Part shown: in pieces, positions 25,731-34,344 of the stretch | How the letters are laid out: every line of letters starts with the position of its first letter | How positions within the stretch are numbered: position 1 is the first letter of the stretch | Origin: JAUYQR01 sp050632395 | Lineage (GTDB): Bacteria > Pseudomonadota > Alphaproteobacteria > Rhodobacterales > Rhodobacteraceae | Assembly (NCBI RefSeq): GCF_050632395.1 | Contig: NZ_CP192600.1 | Span: 1,178,001 to 1,242,000 of the forward strand | Direction of reading: 5' to 3' | Length of the DNA stretch: 64,000 nucleotides | Position numbers and translations under genes: made by a program | The notes under the pieces: generated by a model | The model's database searches: none | Told to the model about the DNA's origin: nothing | What the model saw: the letters and a program-made list of their open reading frames with translations, nothing else

Positions 25731-25855
25731 GTTTGGCTGCCATTACGATTTAAACGGCGTACTACGCTGTTAGCCTTGGAGCGGTGCCCCAATTGGGGAA
25801 TGTCGGCTTACACCCTTCCCTTGTGTCTCACCATCCAGTGCCAGCGCTCACCGCG

Positions 25856-25869
25856 TTGATTTAGGTCAA
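25856..25869. promoter_or_regulatory. FNR/FnrL-like box
   Basis: TTGATTTAGGTCAA matches the FNR consensus TTGAT-N4-ATCAA with one mismatch. It lies about 100 bp upstream of the small exported protein at 25969 and is positioned for that promoter. Oxygen-linked control is an inference from the motif only. Confidence 0.45.
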
Positions 25870-25968
25870 TGCACTTTGCAGCACATAGCCGTATTCAAAA
25901 GACACGTCATTTTAGACGTGCGGTAAATGGACTTGCCCTGATTACGGCAGACATGAATGAGGATCACG

Positions 25969-26358
25969 ATGACCTTGCGCAAACTGCTTCCCTCCGTCTT
26001 CCTTGCCATTGGTCTGGCTGCCACCCCGGCGGCTGCCTTCATGGCCAAAAACGGATTCACCGTGCGGCAGCTTGATGGTGGGCGGTTCGAGGTGCTGTCG
26101 CGCGGAGGACTGGGCGTGTCCGAAGCCTGGTGCGCAGCCGGCGACTTCGTCGTCCGCGCACTGGGCAAGCCTCGCAACACTCATATCTGGCGTATTTCTG
26201 AACCGCCGCGCCGCAGCGGCCAAAGCATCGTGTTCTCGCTTTCCTCCGAAGGAGCGGCCAGTTCGACCGGTCTGTCCAGCTTCGGCAGCGGATCGTCGGT
26301 CAGCGCCGCGCATGCAGAAAATATCTGCACTGCCCTCAGCGGCATGAGCGACCGATAG
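25969..26358 (+). CDS. Small exported protein of unknown function
   Basis: This is a 129-residue protein beginning MTLRKLLPSVFLAIGLAATP with likely cleavage after PAAA. ATG 25969 is preferred over ATG 25957 because GAGG lies 6 bp before it. The mature part (KNGFTVRQLDGGRFEVLSRG, then GVSEAWCAAGDFVVRALG) contains two cysteines, one in EAWCAAGDF and one in AENICTALSG, which could form a disulphide. The pattern resembles a small periplasmic family found in Rhodobacterales, but I cannot name its function. Confidence 0.6.
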   Translation: MTLRKLLPSVFLAIGLAATPAAAFMAKNGFTVRQLDGGRFEVLSRGGLGVSEAWCAAGDFVVRALGKPRNTHIWRISEPPRRSGQSIVFSLSSEGAASSTGLSSFGSGSSVSAAHAENICTALSGMSDR

Positions 26359-26362
26359 AGCA

Positions 26363-26575
26363 GTGGGCATTCCTCTTCGAGCGGGAGAAGGGGCACCCTA
26401 CATTCGGCTTAAACCGGCCGGGCTGGATGAAGGGCCGGTGATCCCGGTGGCGGAGCAGGCCATCGAGAGCGGTTCGCCGGAGAGATTGATCGCGATGCTG
26501 ACTGATACGCTGAACGAGCACCGGAAAGATTTCAGGGGGTCCGCGATCCCTTCCGGGCGGGATTCAAATAGCTGA
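26363..26575 (+). CDS. Doubtful small ORF
   Basis: This is a 70-residue frame between the exported protein and the HPt gene, overlapping the end of the latter on the other strand. The middle part (LDEGPVIPVAEQAIESGSPE, then LIAMLTDTLNEH) has the look of a real helical domain that may have lost its N-terminus. No clear ribosome site is seen. Confidence 0.2.
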   Translation: MGIPLRAGEGAPYIRLKPAGLDEGPVIPVAEQAIESGSPERLIAMLTDTLNEHRKDFRGSAIPSGRDSNS

Positions 26576-26900
26576 CAACCTCGGATTTGAGCGCGAGAAC
26601 TTTGTCGACGATTTGCGCCGTTGCTGCGTCGACCTTATTTATCTCGCCGCCCCGCGCATCGCTTTCCAGTTTCGCGCACAGGTCACCGGCAGCTTCATCG
26701 CCAAGGTCGCGGCAGTTCGATTTGAGCGTATGCGCGACACGCCGCAGCACCGTCACGTCATTGGTCGCTGCGGCGCCAGCGAGGGTGTCGAGGAGGTCAT
26801 CGACTTCGTCGACGAAACTTTGAAGGATTTCGGCGATCACAAGGTCATCGTCGCCAACCGCGTCCCGTATCCTTTGGAGGGCTTCGCTGGTCAGACCCAT
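26532..26900 (-). CDS. Histidine phosphotransfer (HPt) protein
   Basis: This is a 122-residue all-helical protein with the HPt signature around His57 (LRRVAHTLKSNCRDLGDEAA). The acidic first helices (EILQSFVDEVDDLLDTL) also fit. It starts 12 bp after the stop of the hybrid kinase and should carry phosphate from the kinase receiver domains to a final receiver. The only other receiver protein encoded nearby is the receiver-transporter fusion at 30250-31806, the first gene of the same operon. Confidence 0.88.
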   Translation of the reverse strand: MGLTSEALQRIRDAVGDDDLVIAEILQSFVDEVDDLLDTLAGAAATNDVTVLRRVAHTLKSNCRDLGDEAAGDLCAKLESDARGGEINKVDAATAQIVDKVLALKSEVVSYLNPARKGSRTP

Positions 26901-26912
26901 TCGGTTTCCTCT

Positions 26913-29900
26913 TCATGCATCTGCCGGGCGCGCGCGCGACTGCCTTGAAACCTCAGCACCGCGCAGCGCCCGTACGAGTTCGCTGATCTCGATCGGTTTG
27001 CTGACATAGTCGTCCATGCCGGCAAGAAGGTACTTTTCCCGGTCGCCGGCGATCGCGTTGGCCGTCAGGGCGACAATATAGGGGCAATCCGAGGCAGCAC
27101 GCTGCGACCGGATCTTTGCGGTCGCTTCGAGCCCGTCCATGTCTGGCATCTCTATGTCCATCAGGATCGTGTCGAAGTCCGACAGGACGGCCAACGCGAC
27201 GGCCTCCTCGCCGCTGGCAGCTACGACCGGCTCGAAGCCGAGCTTTCGAAGCGCGGCGGCGCAGAATTTGCGGTTGGTGGAGTTGTCGTCCACGATCAGT
27301 ATGCGCAATGGAATGTCATCGGCGAGGCGCACATCAAGGTGCGAAGCCCGTGGATCGATTGAGGGTTCGGTAGCGCGACGCTCGGACCTCAGGGCAGATC
27401 CGATCACCTCGAGAAGTGCCGACGGCTTGATCGGCTTTACAAGGAACCCGGCGAACTCGTCCGCTCCCTCCATTCTGCCGATCTGCGACCGGGTGACGTG
27501 CAGCGAACTGAACAGGATCAAGGGAACCGACCGACCCCCGGGAAGCGCCCGGATCCGGCGCGCGAGTTCGAGGCCGTCCGTTCCCGGCATCTGCATGTCC
27601 AGGATCACGATATCGGGCCATGACCCGGTGGAGAGCCTGCGCAGGGCCTCGTCTGCACCAGACGCTTGGACGGACGCCATTGCGAAACTGCGCAGGTGCA
27701 ACTCAAGCACCCGAAGGTTGGTGGCATTGTCATCGACGATCATCGCCGTCTTGCCCTGAACGGCGGCAACTGACGTTGGCTTGGAGGCGGAGAACGGCAG
27801 GGCATCCGCCAGACCCAGCGGAAGATCGAAGGAAAACTCGGTGCCGTTTCCCACGTCAGAGCGGACTGCGATCATTCCGCCCATCAGTTCGACCAGTCGT
27901 TTCGGAATGGCCAGCCCCAACCCGGTCCCGCCGTAGCGCCGTGTCGTCGACGCGTCCACTTGGCTGAAAGACTTGAACAGGCGATCCAGCCGATCCGCAG
28001 GTATGCCGATGCCCGTGTCGATGATCTGAAAATGCACGATCAACGGATCCGACTGGGCTGCTGCAAGGCGCGAAACACGCAAAAACACCTCGCCCTTTTC
28101 GGTGAACTTGACCGCGTTGATAAGCAGGTTCAGAAGGACCTGCCGCAGGCGCATCGGATCGCCCAAGACCAGCCGCGGCAAGGCCGGCTCAATCCAGTAG
28201 ATCAGCTCCAGCTCCTTTTCGGCAGCCCGCGGAGCGATCACGTCAAGCGCCTGTTCCACCGTGGCGAAAAGGTCGAACCCGGTGGATTCGATATGAAGCG
28301 CGTCGGCCTCGATCTTTGAAAAATCGAGAATGTCGTTGATCACGGAAAGCAGCGAGTCAGAGCTTTGCGCGATCGTGTCGCAATACTCGCGCTGTTCAAG
28401 ATCAAGAGGCGTGGCACCCAGCAAATGGGTCATGCCGATGATCCCGTTCATCGGCGTTCTGATTTCGTGGCTCATCGTAGCAAGGAAGGCGCTCTTGGCC
28501 AGGTTCGCCGCCTCGGCTGCCTCCTTGGCTGTTGTCAGCGATCGTTCCAACTCGCGCAGTTTCAACACGTCTTCCGAAGTGACTTTCAAAAGCCGCTGTG
28601 TTTCATCGAACAGGCGGGCGCGCTGCAAGGCGATGCTGGCCACATTTGCGATGATCGACAGAAGGTTCCGGTGGGTCGTGCCGAAGGCATTCTCGCGGTC
28701 GAGATTCTGCACCGAAATCACGCCACGCGTTTCGCCCTCATAGTGAAGTGGGGCAAACAGGCACGACATCGGCGGTTCACCCTGCCGAACCTCGGGGTTG
28801 CCATAGCGCACGCGCTCCTCTGCCATGTTTCCGGCGACCAATAGGGGCTCACCCGTCTGCATGACGTGACGACGGAAACCCACGGAAGGAAGTGGCTTGT
28901 CCGGATAGCGCACACCTCTTTCGATGGTGTACGGGAAATGGAACATGCCCTCTGCCTCGTTGAAAAGGCCGATATCAAGAACTTGTGCGTCAAAGACCTC
29001 GTGCATCTTGGTGCCGAGGATCTCGTATATCGACTGGGGATCGACGTTGGTGGCCAACGCCGCCTGAAGGTTGTTGATGAAATCCAGCTCTGAGTTGCGT
29101 TCCTTTGCGTCGCTGAGCAACCGCTGTGTCTGGTCGAACAGACGCGCATTCTGGAGTGCGGCACCGACCGAATTGCCGACGATCTGCAGGAAGCGCAGAT
29201 TATCATGATTGAAGGCGTGGGGTTCGTAGGATTGCACGGTGAGGACGCCGAGCACGCGCCCGCTGCCGATGATCGGAACGCCGATGTAGGATTGCGTGTC
29301 GTCTTCGGGGCCCTGCGTGATGGCGTCGAGCGCGTCCATTTCCGCTTGTGTACCGAACAGGCGCGGCTCGTTCGACGTTAGGATGATCGATGTCAGGCCG
29401 CGTCCTAGTTCAAAGGACTCGAATTCCTGATAGCCCTTGTAATACGAGTAGGCGACGTCGATCAGGCCGGTCGCGTCGTTGAGAAGCAGCATTTCAGTCG
29501 CCTCTGCGCGGAAATGGCCTCTGATCGTGTCACCGATGAGAAGGCAGAGACTGCCGATATCAAGCAGGCTCTCAAGCTTCTTTCCGATATTGACGATGGC
29601 TGACAGTTCTTCTGCCCGCATCTCAGCGGCGCTCAGCAACCCTTCGGTGCGACCAAGCAGGTCGCGGTAGCGCTCCTGCTCGGTAAGGAGGGCGATTTCA
29701 ATGGATCGCAACTCGGTGATGTCGCTTACGGCTACGTAGATCTGCGACCAGTCGCTCTCATGGCCCTCGGCTATGCGGAAATCCTCGAGAACCACGAGGG
29801 TTTCGCCAGTTTTGGTGTAGTCCTTGGTTTCCTGTTTGTATCCCTGCTGCCCGTTCAGGAACGCTTGGCAGATCCGTGCCCATTCCCACCATGCCAAGTT

Positions 29901-30233
29901 GCGGCGGTCTTCGTGGCGGAAGAAATCGGCAAGTTCCGAAATTGATCTGAGATCGTAGAGTTGAAGGCCAGCCGCGTTCACCAGAATCCATTCAACCAGA
30001 TGCGGAATCCGCGCTGCCTCATCCGGGTTATCCTGAAAATACGCGATCAGATTATCGACACCTCGGGCCTTGATGCCATCAATGTATATCTTGAGGCGTG
30101 ACCAGTCCTCGACGAACAGGGGCTGTGGGCTGGCTTCGAAAAACGCCTTGTAGGGCGTTGCCTCTTGTTCCAGCGAACCCTTGCGAGGGCGGGACCCTGT
30201 TCCGGTCGTAGCGTCCCTCATGTCGCGCCCCAT
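26913..30233 (-). CDS. Hybrid sensor histidine kinase (PAS-GAF-GAF-HisKA-HATPase-REC-REC)
   Basis: This is a 1106-residue soluble kinase without transmembrane helices. The order is a PAS-like region (about 25-178), a first GAF domain (about 215-365) and a second GAF domain (about 395-545). HisKA follows with phospho-accepting His589 (MSHEIRTPMNGIIGM), then the ATPase domain with Asn706 (LLINAVKF), DTGIGIP and GGTGLGL. A first receiver has Asp879 (VILDMQMPG) and a second has Asp1026 (ILMDIEMPDMDG). It is the middle gene of a three-gene operon with receiver-EamA upstream and HPt downstream. The two receivers plus separate HPt indicate a multistep phosphorelay. Confidence 0.9.
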   Translation of the reverse strand: MGRDMRDATTGTGSRPRKGSLEQEATPYKAFFEASPQPLFVEDWSRLKIYIDGIKARGVDNLIAYFQDNPDEAARIPHLVEWILVNAAGLQLYDLRSISELADFFRHEDRRNLAWWEWARICQAFLNGQQGYKQETKDYTKTGETLVVLEDFRIAEGHESDWSQIYVAVSDITELRSIEIALLTEQERYRDLLGRTEGLLSAAEMRAEELSAIVNIGKKLESLLDIGSLCLLIGDTIRGHFRAEATEMLLLNDATGLIDVAYSYYKGYQEFESFELGRGLTSIILTSNEPRLFGTQAEMDALDAITQGPEDDTQSYIGVPIIGSGRVLGVLTVQSYEPHAFNHDNLRFLQIVGNSVGAALQNARLFDQTQRLLSDAKERNSELDFINNLQAALATNVDPQSIYEILGTKMHEVFDAQVLDIGLFNEAEGMFHFPYTIERGVRYPDKPLPSVGFRRHVMQTGEPLLVAGNMAEERVRYGNPEVRQGEPPMSCLFAPLHYEGETRGVISVQNLDRENAFGTTHRNLLSIIANVASIALQRARLFDETQRLLKVTSEDVLKLRELERSLTTAKEAAEAANLAKSAFLATMSHEIRTPMNGIIGMTHLLGATPLDLEQREYCDTIAQSSDSLLSVINDILDFSKIEADALHIESTGFDLFATVEQALDVIAPRAAEKELELIYWIEPALPRLVLGDPMRLRQVLLNLLINAVKFTEKGEVFLRVSRLAAAQSDPLIVHFQIIDTGIGIPADRLDRLFKSFSQVDASTTRRYGGTGLGLAIPKRLVELMGGMIAVRSDVGNGTEFSFDLPLGLADALPFSASKPTSVAAVQGKTAMIVDDNATNLRVLELHLRSFAMASVQASGADEALRRLSTGSWPDIVILDMQMPGTDGLELARRIRALPGGRSVPLILFSSLHVTRSQIGRMEGADEFAGFLVKPIKPSALLEVIGSALRSERRATEPSIDPRASHLDVRLADDIPLRILIVDDNSTNRKFCAAALRKLGFEPVVAASGEEAVALAVLSDFDTILMDIEMPDMDGLEATAKIRSQRAASDCPYIVALTANAIAGDREKYLLAGMDDYVSKPIEISELVRALRGAEVSRQSRARPADA

Positions 30234-30249
30234 GTCGGCTGATGTTGTG

Positions 30250-31806
30250 TCATTTTAGCCCCAGGACCTTGGCCAAACCCCTGCGTCGCGATTTGGGAGC
30301 GAACTGGACCTCAAGATCAGCAGCCTCGCTCTTTGGCCCGACCACCAGAAGCCCCGCAAAGATCAGGGCCAGCGCAATCGACGCACCGCTCGTCATGCGC
30401 TCGCCAAGCAAAAGGATGCTCCAGAAGATGCCCGCCAGCGTCGTGACGTAGGCTGCCTGGCTGGCAAAGACCGCCCCGGCCACCAGCACCAACAACACAT
30501 AAAGGATGTAATTGAACGCATCGATCACCGCGTTGAGCAATATCAGCCAGAAGGGCGTGCCCAGGTTGGGCGAGAGCATGAACATGTGACCTTGTGACAA
30601 GGCGATCGGAAGCGTCAGGGCTGCGGACAGAAGATACATGACCCCAAGCCCGGCAATCGGGTTCATCGTGCTTTGGGATTCGCGCGCCGCAATCAGGATG
30701 TCCGTGATTGCCCAGAGAACCGGAATTGAGATGGCGAACAGAACCCAGAGCCAAGGATTCATGCCTCCGGCCGTTTCGCGCACGGCAATCAGGACGACAG
30801 CACCCGCGAGCCCGATGAGCAAGCCCAAAAAGCGCCGCCAGGACGCGTCCTCCATCCGCAGGACGGCGGCGATCACAAAGACGCCCAGCCCCTGAAACGC
30901 GAGGGTGATGGAAAGTATGATCCCGCTGACCCGTCCCGTCGCCTCGAATAGGATGACAGAGGAAGCAACGTTAAGTACGGCCCAGACCAAGAGAAAGGCG
31001 AGGGTCTGCCGTGACAGGGTTCCCACCCGTCCCATGAGTGCCGCGCCGCCAAGGCACAGGATCCCGGGCAAAAGGTCGCCCCAGAACGACAGCCCGGTGG
31101 CCATGGGGATCTGGGCGAACAGCAAGGCTGACATCGGAACCATCAGGCCGCCCGTTACGCCCGCAAGAATAAGCAGCACGAACCCCTTGGCCGTCCGCAC
31201 GCTTCTGATGAGCGCACGTTCACGATCATAGACCTGCAGCGCCATCTCGGAGAAGACGCGGGCCAGCCGGCCAACCGAGTCATGCCGAAGCGCGACGGCC
31301 TCCAGCCCAAGGTTCTTTGGATGGAATGCTTTTTCTTCCATCATGGCCGCGGCGGACGAGATGCGTTCCACCTGGGCCAGATAGTCGAGTTCAGCGTCGC
31401 GCAGCCGCTTTTTCTCGATGCAGGCCTCGACGCGGGCGCGAAAGATGACCGCGCTGAAATCTTTGGGCAGAAAGTCGGTAGCCCCCAAGTCGATGGCGCG
31501 GGCAACGCTGTCGGTGTCGCTGTCCATCCCCGAAATGACCAGGACCGGGACCGACGCGAGGCGCGCATCCGCACGCATTGCCTCGAGCACGCCGAAGCCG
31601 TCGAGGCCCGGCATCACGATGTCCAGAAGGACAAGATCCACATCATTGCCGCGCAGAAAGTCCAAGGCGGCTTCGCCACTGTCGACTTCGATCCACTCGT
31701 GCCCGAGGTTTCTGACGGCCATCGCAATCTTGCGCCGGCTCATGGTGTTATCATCGACAACAAGCACGCGACTGCTCGGAGTTTTAGGCGTGTCAGATGT
31801 GTTCAA
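30250..31806 (-). CDS. Response-regulator receiver domain fused to EamA/DMT-type membrane transporter
   Basis: This is a 518-residue protein. Residues 13-130 are a complete receiver domain: Asp18/Asp19 acidic pocket, phospho-acceptor Asp62 (LVLLDIVMPGLDGFG), Ser92 (LVISGMD) and Lys115 (FLPKDF). A helical linker (about 131-205) follows. About ten hydrophobic helices from residue 208 to 495 resemble an EamA/drug-metabolite transporter in length and helix pattern, with a second EamA-like half (LWAITDILIAARESQSTMNP to GIFWSILLLGERMTSGASIA). The stop is 16 bp before the kinase start. No frameshift or stop separates the halves, so the fusion is real in this sequence. It could let phosphorylation gate transport directly. 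Confidence 0.82.
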   Translation of the reverse strand: MNTSDTPKTPSSRVLVVDDNTMSRRKIAMAVRNLGHEWIEVDSGEAALDFLRGNDVDLVLLDIVMPGLDGFGVLEAMRADARLASVPVLVISGMDSDTDSVARAIDLGATDFLPKDFSAVIFRARVEACIEKKRLRDAELDYLAQVERISSAAAMMEEKAFHPKNLGLEAVALRHDSVGRLARVFSEMALQVYDRERALIRSVRTAKGFVLLILAGVTGGLMVPMSALLFAQIPMATGLSFWGDLLPGILCLGGAALMGRVGTLSRQTLAFLLVWAVLNVASSVILFEATGRVSGIILSITLAFQGLGVFVIAAVLRMEDASWRRFLGLLIGLAGAVVLIAVRETAGGMNPWLWVLFAISIPVLWAITDILIAARESQSTMNPIAGLGVMYLLSAALTLPIALSQGHMFMLSPNLGTPFWLILLNAVIDAFNYILYVLLVLVAGAVFASQAAYVTTLAGIFWSILLLGERMTSGASIALALIFAGLLVVGPKSEAADLEVQFAPKSRRRGLAKVLGLK

Positions 31807-32285
31807 GCCAATTCCTGCTTTGCCAATCGGTAATTCCCCGGGTGCAAGCCGTCGTGTTACGGCTTTGGGCGCTGTCGTCCAAAAGCAAGGCGCGGGCCAC
31901 TGGATGCATCAAAACCTTTTACCCAATCTCAGGCGAAGCCTGCGTCCAGATCGGCACCCTTATTGCCAAGGGTGCCTTGGTTACTGAAACCGAAACCGCG
32001 CAGACCATTCATGGCGAACGGAAAGGCGGGTCGTCAATGCTGCTATGCCTGAGAGCGGCGTCCCTAGCGGAATCGCTGGTCAGCAGCCTGTCTCCAAAAT
32101 GGCTGCCGGCGGTGATTGGTCGACCGTGCGCCCCTCAAAAAGCTTGACGTCGACGCATACCGCAACAACGGGATATCAGCGTCTCTCAAAGTTTCAGATT
32201 CTGGTCAGGTCGGGGAGGTGCCGCCAGAGATCGCCCCAGCGCGAAATGACGCGCTGGGGTAATGACGCGCTGCGGTAATCTTCCA
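31807..32285. other. Intergenic region between phosphorelay operon and monooxygenase gene
   Basis: These 479 bp contain no supported gene. They hold the promoter region of the receiver-transporter operon and a hairpin plus tandem repeat near 32234-32276, listed separately. Confidence 0.5.
32234..32276. terminator. Hairpin with tandem 16-bp repeat, downstream of monooxygenase
   Basis: CCCCAGCGCG and CGCGCTGGGG form a perfect 10-bp stem with a 6-base loop (32234-32259). The right arm is part of a tandem repeat, AATGACGCGCTGGGGT followed by AATGACGCGCTGCGGT (32245-32276). It lies 10-52 bp past the monooxygenase stop and could end that transcript, though no U-tract follows. Confidence 0.45.
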
Positions 32286-34085
32286 TCAACTCAGCAGGTG
32301 GGTGTCGGGGATCCCGTAGACCGGGGTCGCGATCCCTTCCATCCGGGCTTTCAGTTGCAGCGACAGGAACTGCGAATAGTGGCGCGACTGGTGCAGGTTG
32401 CCGCCATGAAACCATAGGCCGTCCTGTTTCGTGGGCTTCCACATGTTGCGCTGTTCGCCGACCCAAGGTCCGGGGTCCTTGGTGGTGTCAGACCCAAGAC
32501 CCCAGCATTTGCCCACCTTGTCGGCCACATCGCGGCCGATCAGATCTGCCGCCCAGCCGTTCATCGACCCGTAGCCTGTGGCATAGACGATCACATCGGC
32601 CGGCAGCACCGTCCCGTCCTCCAGCACCACCGCATCTTCGGTGATCTCCTTCACGTTGCCATGCGCCAGCTTGATCTTGCCGTCGATGATCAACTGGCTG
32701 GCGCCGACGTCGATGTAGTAGCCCGATCCGCGCCGCAGATACTTCATGAAAAGGCCGGAGCCGTCATCACCCCAGTCCAGCCAGAACCCGGCCTTTTCCA
32801 GCCCGGCGTAGAACTCCGCGTCCTTCTCGCGCATTTGCTTGTAAAGCGGGATCTGGAATTCGTGCAGGATGCGGTAGGGCAGGCTGGCAAAGATCATGTC
32901 GGCCTTGTTGGTGGTCATGCCGCCCCGAACCGCCTGTTCGGAGTAGAGCCCGCCGAGGCCGATATCCATCAATGTGTCGGACCGCACGATATGGGTGGAA
33001 GACCGCTGAACCATCGTGACATCGACGTCATTTTCCCACAGCGCCGCGCAGATATCGTGGGCGGAGTTGTTCGACCCGATGACCACGGCGCGCTTGCCTT
33101 TGTAGGCATCGGGGCCGGGGTGTTTCGACGAATGGTGCTGGTCGCCCTTGAACCGGTCCATGCCCGGATAGGTCGGCATGTTCGCCTTGGCCGACATGCC
33201 GGTGGCCAGCACCAGCTGCTTCGGCTTCAGCGTGACCTCGGCTCCGTCGCGGTCGACCACGACCGTCCATTCCTGCGTGGCCTCGTCATAGGACGCGTGC
33301 TTGCAGGTGGTCTTGGTCCAGTAGTTCAGCTCCATGATCCGGGTGTACATTTCCAGCCAGTCGCCGATTTTGTCCTTCGGTGCGAAGACCGGCCAGTTCG
33401 GCGGGAAGGGCAGGTAGGGCAGGTGGTCATACCAGACCGGGTCATGCAGGCAGAGCGACTTGTAGCGGTTGCGCCAGCTGTCGCCGGGCCGGGCGTTCTT
33501 TTCCACGATGATCGTGGGCACGCCCAGTTGCCGCAGCCGCGCGCCCAAGGCGATGCCGCCCTGGCCGCCGCCGATGATCAGGACATAAGGCTGTTCGGTA
33601 TAGCCCAACTCGCGCGCCTCGGCCTCGCGCTCTTCCGCCCAGGTCGGGCGGTGCTTGTCGGCCCCGTGCCTGGCCCCCAACGGCCGGTCGAACCCGAGCG
33701 GCTCTTCATGCCCCTTCAACTCCACCATCGAGGTGAGGAGCGTCCAGATCTTGCCGTCCTTCAGCCGGATCAACCCGTAGCCTCGGGCAACCGCCGTCTC
33801 GAAGCTGATCCAGGCGGTGGTCACGCCGCCGTCTTCAGACGCCGTCTCGCCCTCGGCGATCCGCCAGTTCGACGGCTTTGTCGCGGCAAGCTGATGGCGC
33901 AACATGTCGGCGACCTCTGCGCGGCCTTCGACGGTCTTGATGTTCCAGGTGAAGGTGACAAGGTCGCGCCAGTAGCAATCGTCCTGAAACATCGCTGCCG
34001 CGCGGTCTATGTCGCCCGCTGCAAGCGCATCGCCGAAATCCGACAGGAACGCCGAGACGTGATCTGTCGCTATTGAATCGAGCAT
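32286..34085 (-). CDS. Flavin-dependent monooxygenase with N-terminal SnoaL-like domain
   Basis: This is a 599-residue protein. Residues 1 to about 130 look like a SnoaL/NTF2-like domain (FGDALAAGDIDRAAAMFQDD, WRDLVTFTWNIKTVEG). The rest is a class B flavoprotein monooxygenase: FAD site IIGGGQGGIALGARL, fingerprint-like FKGDQHHSSKHPG, NADPH site VIGSNNSAHDICA and late VIVYATGYGS. It resembles YUCCA/FMO-type NAD(P)/FAD oxidoreductases. GGGAGGA precedes ATG 34085. It lies 259 bp downstream of the hydroxyacid dehydrogenase and may act on the compound imported by the adjacent ABC system. Confidence 0.85.
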   Translation of the reverse strand: MLDSIATDHVSAFLSDFGDALAAGDIDRAAAMFQDDCYWRDLVTFTWNIKTVEGRAEVADMLRHQLAATKPSNWRIAEGETASEDGGVTTAWISFETAVARGYGLIRLKDGKIWTLLTSMVELKGHEEPLGFDRPLGARHGADKHRPTWAEEREAEARELGYTEQPYVLIIGGGQGGIALGARLRQLGVPTIIVEKNARPGDSWRNRYKSLCLHDPVWYDHLPYLPFPPNWPVFAPKDKIGDWLEMYTRIMELNYWTKTTCKHASYDEATQEWTVVVDRDGAEVTLKPKQLVLATGMSAKANMPTYPGMDRFKGDQHHSSKHPGPDAYKGKRAVVIGSNNSAHDICAALWENDVDVTMVQRSSTHIVRSDTLMDIGLGGLYSEQAVRGGMTTNKADMIFASLPYRILHEFQIPLYKQMREKDAEFYAGLEKAGFWLDWGDDGSGLFMKYLRRGSGYYIDVGASQLIIDGKIKLAHGNVKEITEDAVVLEDGTVLPADVIVYATGYGSMNGWAADLIGRDVADKVGKCWGLGSDTTKDPGPWVGEQRNMWKPTKQDGLWFHGGNLHQSRHYSQFLSLQLKARMEGIATPVYGIPDTHLLS

Positions 34086-34344
34086 GGGTGTCCTCCCTCA
34101 AGTTCTCCCACTTGCAACGTGGCGCACTTCGGCGGCAACACCAAAGGATATTGCATCGCCGGGTTGTCGGGCCGTCAAGAATCTCGGCCCTGCCGATAAC
34201 CGGCAAGGCAGGTGCCAAACCGGCGGCCGCTGCCAACGCCCGCCGAAGGGAGGCTAGGAACGCGATCAAGGCAGGTCCTGTGCCGGTCTTTGCTAGCAGT
34301 GCCATGCGCGTCAGCGGCGCGCCGTGTTGCATGAGGCCGCCGCT
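34086..34344. other. Intergenic gap in the ribose-type operon
   Basis: 259 bp lie between the hydroxyacid dehydrogenase stop and the monooxygenase start. I see no gene and no clear hairpin; it may hold a separate monooxygenase promoter. Confidence 0.35.

Noticed and set aside
32661..34076. Long plus-strand open frame (471 codons)
   Set aside because: Opposite the flavin monooxygenase gene, no recognisable domain, no ribosome site.
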